A stretch of 60,000 nt of DNA, taken from positions 2,206,902-2,266,901 of the forward strand of contig NW_019091363.1 of the NCBI RefSeq assembly GCF_001949145.1, in the 5' to 3' direction. Of the stretch, positions 34,487 through 46,600 are shown piece after piece (the stretch's first letter is position 1; each line of letters starts with the position of its first letter). The notes under the pieces were generated by a model that was not told the origin of the DNA, did not search any database, and worked only from the letters and a program-made list of their open reading frames with translations. The position numbers were made by a program, and so were the translations under genes. This DNA is from Acanthaster planci. Taxonomy: Eukaryota > Echinodermata > Asteroidea > Valvatida > Acanthasteridae.

Positions 34487-34751
34487 AGGTGGCGTAGCCA
34501 CGGGGGGGGGCACTGGAGGAGGCACGTGCCCCCCCCCCACGAATTCCCAGTGACCCCAAGGTGCCCCTCCCCCACAAAAAAAAAGGATGCCCCTCCCTCA
34601 CAAAAAAAAAAAACGGATGAATGGCTATTGAACAAGGCTAACAAAAACCTGCCAAAAAAACCCACACCACTGAAAGCTGGTGGCCCCCCATGAGATGCTG
34701 GTGCACCCTTTGTGCCCCCCCCAAGTAAAATCCTAGCCACGTACGCCACTG
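34487..34751. mobile_element. hAT-like MITE with CAGTGGCGTA termini
   Basis: Left end AGGTGGCGTAGCCACGGGG; right end on the other strand CAGTGGCGTACGTGGCTAGG. An 8-bp target duplication with one difference flanks it: CTCTTGGG (34479-34486) and CTCTTGGT (34752-34759). The interior is made of G/C runs and A-runs with no coding. CAGTGGCG termini with 8-bp duplications are typical of hAT MITEs. Confidence 0.8.
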
Positions 34752-37246
34752 CTCTTGGTCTTTAATGGGTTTACTTTCAATCTTTGCGGGGTTGGTGACT
34801 GGCCCTGAGGGTATTTGATGTACCTGACGGCTCGATTTATCTGTAACTGTATCAGCTCCGTATAGCCTCTGTGGGGGCCAAACTGCATTGGAAAAGAGAA
34901 ACGATTGTAAGCTTTAAAGTCAATGAATTTTAAAACAAACTAAGGGGGAAACAAGGAAACAAAAACAAACAACTGTACATTCCAAATCTCTAGCGTCTCA
35001 CCAAACGCTGATATCGCGTGGAAGACGTAAACCCTCTACACATTCCTTGCTGAGCGAAGTGCTGATTTAATTCACTGAAGTCATCATCAATTAAGAAAAT
35101 CCAGATAATCCATCTTCACACTTGATTTGAAAAGTGTTGGGGAACATTGTGTTAAAGTTATTACAGCGCATGTGAGGCGAATAGACATGCTAGGCGATAA
35201 CGAGTTGGCCACTTGATTACAGGTCATACATCGCCAGTGATGACATCGATTAAAAGCAGGAAAACTCGGTATTAATGATTTTGTCATGGGCAAACCGTGA
35301 ATTCAGTTCACGAGTGTATTGATCTCCACTTTTTCTTGGGCCTGGAGTGAGCCTCAGTTTCCTACAATCAGTTCCAAACTAGCTATGCATTGAAATGTAA
35401 TCCCTGAATAAGCTTAGCCAGACATAACTAGAATGGCTTTCGAAATATAGGCCTAAAGTTTGAAACATTTGAAACAATTTGCTGCCTACTTTTACATGCG
35501 TGAAAGAGACACAGATGTTTAAAAAATTGTTACCAAACTGCATTTACAAGCAGGTAAAGAGCTCGGGTGGGAAAACCGGTGATGAGGAAGCAACAAAAGA
35601 ATAGGGAATTACTTTTTCAGCAAAATGCGTCCAAGCCATGGTCAAGTCCGATTTGGCCTAGGTCCCAGTAGGTCTCGGCCCGACTTAACCGCAATTTGTG
35701 TTTTTTTTGGGGGGGGGATCAAATTAATCTTGAGACGTGACCGATACCCGCAGTAGGCTGTGGTGAAAGAGTTTCATTATTTTTGTCCTGCTTGTTAGAG
35801 GGGCGAAAGTCAGAGACAGGCCTTTTACTGCAAGTCCTAAAACACTTTAAAGGGACTTCAAATGAGTTCACCGCACGTGAACATTTTGATTTGCTCTAAA
35901 TTTCACCTGTGTCAGATATTACAACAGTTGCTTTCCCCATCATATTTCAACCCATTTGACCTTTAAGAGGACATCGGAGAATTATGACGGGGCTTCCATG
36001 CCCGGCGGGCCATGCATGGAAGTGACACCTCAAACCGTTACATCAAAATTGCTTTGACATCAACAACAGGTTTCTACTCCGGAGAATTCTTCGGCCGCCA
36101 CGGAAATCCAATTACGAATTTATATCTCAGTTCCAGAGCAATTCAATCAAAAGAAGATGAGATACGAAATATATGGAAGAAAGGACGCAAACATTCATGA
36201 GATGCCGGAAGTGAATGGTTCAATTAGAAAAAAGAATACTCACGGTTTGGATAGCCTATTACTGTAAATACTGAACGCCAAGCTTGATAATTGTGGTCTG
36301 GTCAGAGTACCTACTTTCAACCTGCAGGTAATTGCTATATATCTTTACACCTAAAAACCCACAGAGAGCAATGACACCGAACATACAGTGATAAAAGTAC
36401 CATAGTTTGTTCCCTACATACCCACGCGGGATGCGTTGGTTGCTGTGCTATGAAATTTGAGATATTGATTGAATAAAGGTAACCAAATTATGCAAAGATA
36501 CCATGGTCACGTGTTTGAAATCTGTATTTGCCTCAAAGTAAGAGTAATTTACGAGTCAGTCCCTTGTACATGCAAATACGCTGTAGTCGACCTGTACTGC
36601 ATTCTCACAGCGCCTTTATCGGTCAAAGCGTAACCTACTTTTAGCAAGTGTAGCAAACCGCCTTTGGTGGTGTATGTTTTCTGCGGCACTTTACTGGTTT
36701 GCACGGTATGTGATTGACTCTCGAAGTCTTTTTCCAATGCTACCGCAACCTCAACAGGCTGAACTCTTCGAGCACAGTATTCTACACATTTTAAATGTTC
36801 ATATAAGTGTCACTGACTGGTGCAGTCGAGGGTTTGAAAAAAAAACATTCTGAAGGGACAAAAACCTGTTAAAGTAGTTAGACATACAAGCTGGAATACT
36901 GGAAGGTAAGATTTACCTTAACTAGCGTTTTCTTATTTGGTATTCCTCATAGTTTTTGTCACGGAGATTTAATTTTCACTGGCATAAGTAATCCACTACG
37001 ACAGGCTCCGATGTTGACGCGGAGCCAAGAATTCTGCCTCTAATCCTGCGGCTAAGATCCATCAAGATCGAGTGTGAAGCGCGGTTTCTGTTAAGATGAC
37101 TTGCCACGCTGCATGCGGGGTGTCTACAGAGCTCTTAGCAATACATAATGCTATTGAGGGGCGCTTCGTCAACAGTAGAGATTTTGAGCACTGGTGTGAA
37201 CCGAGCCTTCAAAATGGCTTGTGCAGAAAATGTTCGTCAAAATTTT
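34752..37246. other. intergenic, no gene recognised
   Basis: Short ORFs only. A G-run follows a T-run at 35702-35717, and a small palindrome AAGGTAAGATTTACCTT lies near 36902-36918. Confidence 0.4.
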
Positions 37247-37828
37247 CTAAATGTATGCGTAGGGGCCTAGACTCCTGTACTATACCTATTACTCAACCAC
37301 ACCCCATCTAAAACACGTTAAAACTACGCAGTAGCAGGATTACAGTCGATCAAGCAGACCAGAATAACCAGAGACTTTTTTGGCGTAAGCAACAATGGCG
37401 ATCATTGCAGGAGTAGCGATCAGCGCCTACTCGTCTTCCACGAACATAGCGGGCTGCACAAACAGCACTCTAGTGTGACGCACGGGTTTCTGTCATGGTC
37501 AGAATGGAAAGAGCAGCAAATGCGAATACACGCAGTGCTTTAATGTCCCCGGCGCGGGGCAAGGAGCACATCTCCTACACTAAATAACGCTTAGGGCCAA
37601 TAAAAAGTTCCGGTTTCTGGTCAGAACGCGCGTCACCATAGACCTGCATTTCAGTAAAATATTTTTTTTTATTTTAAACGTATCGTATAAACTACGATGT
37701 CCAAAAGCTGCCAAACTTCCTTAATCGACTGGAATCCTGCTACTGCGTAATTTTAACGTATTTTTGATAGGGGTACGGTTGAGTAATATGTAAAGTAAAA
37801 GAATCCCTCTAGTTCCCCGTACATTTAG
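37247..37828. mobile_element. foldback element, about 108-bp inverted arms
   Basis: Arms 37247-37354 and 37720-37828 pair with over three quarters identity. The best part is TACGCAGTAGCAGGATTACA opposite TACGCAGTAGCAGGATTCCA, continuing into GTCGAT, and outward through ACGTTAAAA and TATTACTCAACC. The 365-bp centre has no coding. The outermost tips and the target duplication are not resolved. Confidence 0.8.
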
Positions 37829-39423
37829 TCGGACACTCTTTTTTCAGATGACGTCATTTCTGCATTATACATTTACATCTGGGAACTAGACAAACGAGGA
37901 GGTCTTATGTCCTGTGTGCATGTACAAGCTGAATATGCTTTTAAACAGTAAAAAGTGCGGGGACCAGTCTATTTTGGTGTTGGTAGCGGTCGGTGCTACG
38001 TGCGCATGCAGTGGCGTGGACATCGTGCGTTATGCAAACATCATTTTCAAAAAAAAAAAGATACCGAGGTGGAAAAAAGCCGCACCAATTTTGGAGCCAG
38101 CTCCTGACCAGAAATTGGAGATTTTTTTGGCCTAGTGCCAAAGCGGCTATCCATCCTCATAACTAAGATTACACAACTACAACTCAGTGGACACGACACA
38201 TCAACTGTGAGAAAAATCATCATTATGCGTAATATTTTGTAGCCTGGCAACATTGCCCATGCGCTCGACGCGTAAATGATACATGCGTGCTTGTAGCATA
38301 TTGTGATCAATTCAGTGATCAATGCAGTGTGCACGTATTTCCTTTTAAACCCTTCTCCATTTTATTCTTAAAGTAAAGGTTCAAGACTTCACAGATGGGT
38401 CAAAAGTCATAAGCTAAAAATCTTCAAGACCAATAACTCTGCGGCCAATGACTCGAGAGCCGGGTCATACCCCAGCCATCGAGAGACTGAGGGACATTTT
38501 TCAGGAAGGCTCTAGGGGATGGAGGACGGGGAGTACCATTGCGCGGCAAAGTACGTGCGGCCATCGATGCGCAGCTAAAGACATGACAATCATTTTGTTC
38601 TTTGCTAGCTGATGTAATCATCCCCAGAGGTCATTGACCTGTTCCGCGAGGAGAAGAATCCTCTTTCCTATAACGCAATTAATCACTGTTTTCTTGAGAT
38701 ATCAGATATAAGCAGTTAACCGCAAAATGAAATGTCAAAAGACTTGAGCTCCACAGATTCTGTGAAAACTCCGAATTTAAGAAATTCTGTAGAACGACTT
38801 TTATAAGATATAAGAGGCGATAGTGTCATTACAGTAAATTAAAGACGATCCTGTATTCGAGAAAATGGTTCATGATTCATGATGGTTCATGGTTATGACC
38901 TTCATAAGCCATCACAGAATACCCACTGCTGTCTAAGAGAGAGTGCAATTTAATTTGTAACAGCCACATGTGCTTCTTTTTATATTTGACCTAAAGACAC
39001 CCCAGGTGCAACACTGGATAAACCTGAATGTGAAAAATTTGTTTGACAAGAAGTTAATTTTTTTAAATTATAGTGGATGCTTGATTGTGCCTTCACGTCT
39101 TCGCGTCTTGTGGATGTCTACGATTCAAACGATCATATGGAAACCAGGCTTAATCAGCAGAGTGATAGATTGCAAACAACCACGAATTCTTGGAGCAAAC
39201 AATTATTAGATCTAGCCATTCTCTAAGGATCAAGTCATTTTAGCTAATACTTCTGTTAGCAATGTCAGTTTGCAGACGTACATTTCTATAACACCTTGAG
39301 TATAGAGTACAGAGGGGAATAATCCACTTCACGCACACCCATGTGTGTAAAGGACATCTTCGTGAGAACCAGCTCTTGAACAAACACGCTCGCGTGTTCC
39401 ATTCGTTTGCACTACATTCCCTA
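37829..39423. other. intergenic, no gene recognised
   Basis: Contains an A-run (38050-38059) and a short direct repetition of GGTTCATGATTCATGA near 38867-38895. No coding evidence. Confidence 0.4.
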
Positions 39424-40139
39424 GTCTGGTTCCCGCTTAAAGATTCCCTGACGACTCTTGATAAAAAATCTTAGGTCAGGCATCACCCACAGATATAAAC
39501 AGATAAGACGCAAAGGTGAGGGGTTACAAGGTGAGAGCCCGGTTGTTTTTGATTTCATTACAGTGGTGCACCCTGCATGTGTATTGGTCAGTCGTCGTCA
39601 GGTCCTTATTCTTCCTAAATTCTCCTCTAGAGAGGTTATACCGAGGACACCTTCAGGGTAGTGATATTTTATTCTATATTTTATTCTATTTCATTCTATT
39701 TTATGAAGTCGTTGAAGTCAAATAAGTTCGGATCAACAGCTGTCATCAGGATACGGGAGTTTACCGTTCAACAGCTAGCCTACCTTCCCGGCCGGGAAAA
39801 ACCGAACATCAATGGTACCATCCGAACATACTGAATATAGACGGAACGACTACGCAATATTTAGGTCATTTCCGGAAAACCGGAGGAATTCCTCCTGTCT
39901 TGGAGCGTTTTCGAAAAGAGTAGATTCGACTTAGACTTCGGTACTAGTTCCAGCCAAAGCTAGAACATGTGGTTTCATGTGGTTTCAAACGCTGCTCCAA
40001 AATGACCGGAACCAGCGAAACCAAAGTTTAAGCCGATCCACTCGTTTCGAATACGCTGTCTGTAACGTACGTGGACATTGGGTGATACCGGATCGTTGAG
40101 TCGTAGAGTAGTCAGAATCATCGGGTCTGGTATTCAGAC
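39424..40139. mobile_element. TA-flanked MITE, GTCTGGTTCCC family copy A (716 bp)
   Basis: The left end GTCTGGTTCCC faces GTCTGAATACCAGACCC on the other strand at the right. TA lies at both borders (39422-39423, 40140-40141). It shares its left part (ATTCCCTGACGAC..., GTCAGG.ATC, GATATAAA) and its right part (AGACGGAACGA, GCAATATTT, TTTCGGAAA-like, ATCATCGGGTCT) with 57792-58335. A TTTTATTCTA tandem stretch (39665-39704) and extra sequence make it longer than copy B. Confidence 0.8.
39665..39704 (+). repeat. short tandem repeat (TATTTTATTC)n
   Basis: About four imperfect copies of a 10-12 bp T/A-rich unit, inside MITE copy A. Confidence 0.8.
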
Positions 40140-40280
40140 TATACACTTCCTAGTTGTGCGTGTGACGTATTCACTTCGGCATCTTTCCGGTTCGTAAGTG
40201 TGACGTCACTTCAGTTTACCCCCCCCCCACTCCACATAGAACTACATGTAGGTGTAACATGGAAACGGAAGGTAACGCGC

Positions 40281-40585
40281 AACTTGAGTGCTCAACCAAT
40301 GGAAACTTGCAACATGCAGTGGTGCGTGTTATGACGAAATCACTTACGAATTGGATAGACCTTATACGCTTGACGTCACATTAAGGGCTATTTCTTCCTC
40401 AGGGATAGGTTCGGGTAAACGTTTTGAGCATTCATTTTAAGTAAATTGAAGTAACAAAGAATAGCCTCTGACTCTTCCTCAACGCATAAGGTCTATGGAG
40501 TCGTTTCATAAACGTGGTACCTGTATAAAAGCGGGTCAGAGCGTCAATTTTCCGTCCATAGTTTCCATTGGTGGGTCAACTCGAT
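40281..40585. mobile_element. foldback element, decayed
   Basis: Left-arm words CCAATGGAAACTT, GGATAGACCTTATACGC and GGGCTATTTCTT meet CCAATGGAAACTA, CCATAGACCTTATGCG and GAGGCTATTCTTT on the other strand in the same order and spacing. The arms are about 120 bp and the loop about 50 bp. Termini are unclear. Confidence 0.65.
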
Positions 40586-43557
40586 GTTTGGTTCTGAAAA
40601 AAAAGAACTTAAAGTCGTCTATTGCATTCATACACTGATCGATTTGATTTTGGCCATGCAGACGAATGCTGTTATCTTTCAGTATTCAAATCATTGCCTT
40701 CTCCCCGTATTAGACCTATCAGGCTCCAAAATTAACTGACTTCCGAACGAAGAGAAAACATTATTTGAAGGATTTTCTGGAAAAACACAAAACTCATTTG
40801 AATGAAAGGTTAGTGGGAAAAAATTACAAGAAATGCCACCCTATTGGAGGTTATAATTGACAACTGAGTGTAATTTATAATTGTTGACTGCATAATTATG
40901 ATTCGGGACAAGGAATTACTGAACGATTGGTGGCGGAAGTCTAATTCTCATTGTAAAGTCGTTCTGAGCATGCGCATGAGTTCATTTGAAGTTCAAGAAC
41001 CGGTCAAGGGACCCATGCCAGTCTGCACCGTTAATTACCATGTAGGCCAAACTGTCAGCATGCAGGCATGTTGCTTTTTCCTCAAGGCCATTGGTAAGAG
41101 CTATCTTTAGCAACCAACGTTGGAAAACAAGAGCGAAAATGAAGTGAGAACAAGGCTGGTGAACCCGCAGCCATTTTGCTCATTCTTCCCAAGAGATGCA
41201 AAGCCAATTACTGGCGATTTAGAGTAATTGCTTTGCCTTAGATTGTTAACTTGCGTTATGTACATACGAGTATCCAGCTGATATGTTACCGTTTTGTAAC
41301 TGCATGCAAAAGAAGCAGATAAATCTCCCCAAACAAGAAATATAACACCTCTGGCGGATTTCCCAGGGGATTTGACTAGGGTTCTGCAAACGATGATCGG
41401 ACCAGCCATCGATGTTCACTTCCATGCGATTTCATGAGACAAAACCGTGATACAAATCCGGTGAGGCGTCAAAACAAACCAATACGCATTCATTTGCGAT
41501 AATTGACTCATTTTATGGGAATGAACTGATCAAGAGTTTTAGGGGTAGAATCAATCCGGCCCAGCCAAGTGCGTTTGTTTTAGGAAAAACATGTTTTTAA
41601 CTGTCCCTTGGCGTTTGGAAGAAAACCCTGTACTCTTTTTGTACATTATGTTCACCTTGAAACGATGGTATAAACGTCATAAACGCCATTTTGTTGGGCA
41701 CTGTAGCCACACTTTGCCTTTCTGAGTGTGTGAGATAATAGTCCATCCAAATAGAGCCACTGAAACTTCAGACAGGTAAATAGAATGAAAAGGTTCGCAT
41801 GCTTTAACCCTGGAGCACTCCTACAGTTTTTAAGTGATTGACGTCAACCGTGTTGTAGTGGTATTAATGATTGGAAAATGATAAGAGCCTTTGTCTTTTA
41901 TCGCCGTGAACCTGTACGCACGTCATCCGAACTTCAGGAACAGACTAACACGTTGATTAGGCAATGTGAGTTACCAATGACAAAAGGGGTCCACTGTGGT
42001 TCAGTAGCCATACTAGTAGGCAAGTAGATTTATCTCTGAAATGATTCGAAGCAAATCCTTTCTTTGTTTCCAAGACGTTGCATTAAACCTACTTTTTCAC
42101 TGGTGAAAAAAGTGTAAGTGATGCATAGGATGTATACAGAAATATAGTATACAGGACTGTTGGTCATGAGGCATGGCTGTGATTTGAAGCAGCGGACTTG
42201 AGTAAAGACCGCAAACGCCTATATAGGGAAAGGTAATCGGCACTTTATTTTTTCAGCAGTAAGGACGGTTTCGGATCTGTGATATCGAACTCGAACTAGT
42301 ATAATGCCTACTGCTCTTCCAAGGGAGACTCGCGGCAGATTCTATCCCTCGCTAAATACCTTCCTAAAATCCCACGATCAGGTGAAGTCCCCGGCTTGGT
42401 TTGGTGAAGTGGGGGCTTGGAAACTGTCCGTCTTCAATCTCAGGCGATACCATCACCAGGCCTTTTACAAAAGCCTGACTGCAGGCTCCGCGCTCGCCGA
42501 TGCCAGCTAGCCAGGGAGTAAGGGGTGAATGCGATTTTTATCAACGGGTCGTCGATCACCCACGCACTGACTGAAAGCGCCAATTGGGTCACCCTTGGGG
42601 TAACACATAATTTGTACCCGTCAAAGTGAATTCAGCCTCCAACGTCACTTGACATTTCTGTATTACGTTCTCTTGAATTAATATATATCTTTATACTGCA
42701 AAATTGCCGTATTTTTTCATACTTGTGGTACACAGGTATAGAGGATTTTCAGTCGCGTAGTTTTTGACGGTCAACGTTCAGTTTACACGGCTGTGCGCGG
42801 AAACGCAAATCTCTCAACATTCTGGCGTACATGAAACTGCCAACAGAAATACATGTACACGTACACACATTCGAAAATGCATGCGCCTCCACAGACTCGG
42901 CACGCTTCCTGCAATACCTTTGCCTGTCTCGTTATGTCACGTGAAAAAAACTTCTATAGGGCAGTGCACGGACGTCGTAAACGTGGAAGCCCAGGTGTTT
43001 GTCCCTTCTGGAAAAAACAGAAAATTTAAACAAGAAAATGGAAAGGACAGGGGAAAGAAACCAAAGAAAAAAGCGACAAAAACCACCACTTTACTTTAAA
43101 ATACCTCGCAGTCGACCCCCTTTTATTGTAGATGGTTTTGCTGATGAGTGCGTTTCCAGTGGCGGTGGAGTAGGCGCCCCCAATACATTCTTCTTTATGG
43201 AAGGCGCGCCATCATTTTAAAAACGGCACTGCCACTTGTGGAGGGGATTCTTTTGGGGATGAAACGGTTTGGACAGTTGTTTTCAGAAAAAAATCCCATT
43301 TTACCTTTCTTCAGGGCACAAGACCTGGATACGCTCCCCCCAGCTTATGTCGACCAAAAATACGAAATACCTTACAGTATGTAGTGTATCTTTTCAACGT
43401 TGCATTGAGGGAGAACCACTACGCCGACTGAATTGTCATGCCATGTCATAAGCCTTATCTGAAAACAGATTCATAAAGAAACATTAACCTTGCTGAGACA
43501 AGAAAGAAATGCGAATTATACTAAACAGGTTTGCCGTAGCACCATGGATAGGCTATA
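40586..43557. other. intergenic, no gene recognised
   Basis: Open frames at 41107-41409 (minus) and 42764-43099 (plus) have no recognisable domain. The latter is Lys/Arg-rich at its end because of an A-rich run. Confidence 0.35.
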
Positions 43558-43692
43558 TCATTATTCGCCTCGAGCTGAACTGCACCCCCAAACGGCAAAA
43601 AAAGAAAGATGGTTGTAAGTTTTCCAAGCAGGTTCTTGCACGCGTTCTGCGTGTATGCAAAGACCATACATTAAGGAATAAATTCATTACGC
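43558..43692 (-). repeat. dispersed repeat, copy 2 (about 135 bp)
   Basis: Reverse-strand partner of 848-980. The match covers AATTTATTCC, AATGTATGGTCTTTGC, CACGC.GAACGCGT, GCAAGAACC, TGGAAAACTT, TCTTTCTTTTTTTGCC and GGGGTGCAGTTCAGCTCGAG. A host copy number above two is expected. Confidence 0.7.
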
Positions 43693-46600
43693 CTACTCGG
43701 TGCGCTCCGCGCAAAGCGTGCCATTGATTTCCATTATAAACGCCCGGCAATATGGTGAGTACCTAAAAAAGAACGCCCTCTTTTGTTCAACTCGAAGCGG
43801 ATATCCACGGTGCTACCTCCACCATGAAAAGATTCAAATCTCAAAGATATGTAAAGTAATTTTCAAACTCACATGTCAATAGCATTTAAATATGGAAAAA
43901 AAACGGCAAGCATAGGTCTATTCCAAGGAGGAAACCTCAATGTTTAATATGTTTGGATATTTCGCTGTCCTCATTTTTTTCTTGTTTGTGATTCATTGTT
44001 ACACATGGCAATGTTTAGTCAGCAAGCAGCCTTTCTCGGAAAATGCAAAATTGGGGTTCACTATTGAGAACGAAGTAAAATGCTTTCCCGGAATGATATC
44101 AAAACAGTGTCCTAAGCTGTCTGAAAAAAGCGTGGATAGTTTAAATGTTTAAAAGAAATACACTGTCCAGTACGCTTTACTAAAAACAGATATCAGAAAG
44201 CTTACAGGTTTAAGTTCAATTTTAACGAAGTACGAAGCCACTCAATGTAAGCATACGCTAAAAAATCTTCCACATTGGTCGCAGATGCTCCTTGCATTTG
44301 AGACAATCTTTCAAAACATCAGCGTCTAGTAAGTGGAAGTGTGTTTTCAAAGACAACAAAATCGAATCCGAATCCCAACCAAATTGTATAAGCAAACAGA
44401 AATTTCAGAGAAAGCCAAAAGGAAAACTACAGAAAAGGTCCGTCGTAAATATTTGTGGTTATTGCCCATGGGTATAAAATGATATCTAGGAAAATAATTG
44501 AAGGGCATCGTTGACGATCCGAGTTGATTATAAAGTTGCTTTAAGTCGTAATCAGATCAAGTTGACTTGGAAACCGACGGTTCGCGTGCTGCAATTTTGC
44601 GTGGGACATCGACAGCATTGAGCAGATGGTCGCGCCGTTAACGGCGAAGTAACATAAACACTCGAAGGCAGTTCACTCTCGGTCAGAGTTGCACGTTCAC
44701 TTCCTTGCAAATTGAGATTGGAGCTGGGTGGCTTCTGAAGGTCACAAATTCACATCCCATTATTGGAAATATGTTTGTTTCTCCCAAAATTGAATTGTTA
44801 ACCTATATTCGTGAGGCCCCCCATGATTACGATGGTGCTTTGACATTGGAAACGATCTCTCAGTGAGAATCGGGGGGGACGGAGAGCTCTTGTTTTTTAT
44901 GTCTTGATTTAAAAAAAGGGTATTTGTGATACTTTCGACAAACTCTCAATTTGTTGTTGTTCATCACACATTTCAGACTTTGGCACAAACAAGCCCCTAT
45001 CAATATCGCTTCAACACACTTCTTGTGAGATTTCCCTCTTTGCATGTGACTTTCGTATGGGTTTTTATTGGAATTAAGATGGACCAAAAATCGCGTTATT
45101 AACAGCAGCCAAAGAAAACACATGTGCATACACTGTCAGCAAGTAAAATACGGCTAGGTGAAGATGTTTTCTGTCTTTTTCTCGCTCTACTCAGTCCACC
45201 TGCCTTCGTGCTCTGCTTATTGATGTAAGCTTTCACGTCGTGAGAAATTTGAAGTTACTTTTGTGGATCCATTAAAGCATTTTTTTGGGTGAAACGTAGT
45301 GATTTTCAGCAGAGATCCAAGAGCTATTTTTGAAATATTTCGGGGGAGCTTTAAGACTGTTTACACCGTAAGCACATTGGTGTAAATTGTCCTATAGATG
45401 CCAAAGCGTAAATTTAACACCAGTTTTACACCAGGGTTTATGCAGTGCATAAAGTTTATAGCTTTCCACGATAACCCGGGAGACGCATAGTTACTTGATC
45501 ATTGATGCAATGCGAGGACGTCTGATTCCCATTGGAAACTGCACGGCTTGACAAATGTAGGCAAGTTCGCATACGTAGCTCGACTACTTGCATCGGCGCG
45601 CAAGCCGGAAATTTAGTCCCACGCAGCCGACCCTAGTCGAGTTATTTTTCTAAATCCCGCCGCCACATTTTGCCGTTAATCTTGGTTCCACGGTTGTAGT
45701 ATTCATGACTGACTCTACCGTCTATGTGGTTGCCTCGGTGCTAAAATACAACTGCAGGGTCTGGTGTGAAATGGTTGCTTAGATAGCCCAACTGTGACGT
45801 TGGTCGAACTGTTTGAACTATTTACTCTCCACTAAAGTGTACCGTACAGTGAGAGAGTCTGACCGTCCTGTCATTGAATTGACCTCAAAGGCCTATTGCA
45901 CTATAATTGCAGCCTTGTCAGTTTGTCAAACAACAGTGAATGATGCCTTATCATTTGTTCACACTAGATGCCATGCTTTGACCATGTTCATGGACCTTAT
46001 ATAGTTCTTGCCCTTCCCTGTACTATTTGAAGGACAGGAGATACCTGCTACCCCTGGGATGGGCACTCGTGCTTTCACTAAATGAAGTCCCATTGTAGGT
46101 ACCAGCCTGTGTTACAAGCAAGCAAGTTATCGTGGACTCAAGGGAAATATAAGCGATGGTCCTGCGGTGACGCGTCCCCTTATAATGAGGCTGCGACTTG
46201 TTTCTCCATACATTTTAGTTCTTTTCACTAACGATATTTTTGCTATTTTTTAAGTGCATCGTTTCTCACTGAGAATGAAATGAGTAAATTACGTGCAAAT
46301 CCATTCAAACTTCACGTAAATTACAGGCTTTCTGTCTGTGCGTGTTATGATCGTGTGCTCTGTATATTAAAAGAGCTTTTATTTTTAAAAGATGACATGT
46401 TTGTGAAGCAGCATTTAGGCATTTTTGTTTTAATTCTTCACGTTTTTCTTCATTCCTCTAACGTTCCAATGTGCAAAGTACAATGCGGTTTAAAACTTTT
46501 CCAACGCACTCTTGCTATCAGTTTATAAACATGTTTAAATACATAACATATTGATGGATAATGAATATTTAACTGAGCATTGATGCTTATGAATCAAACA

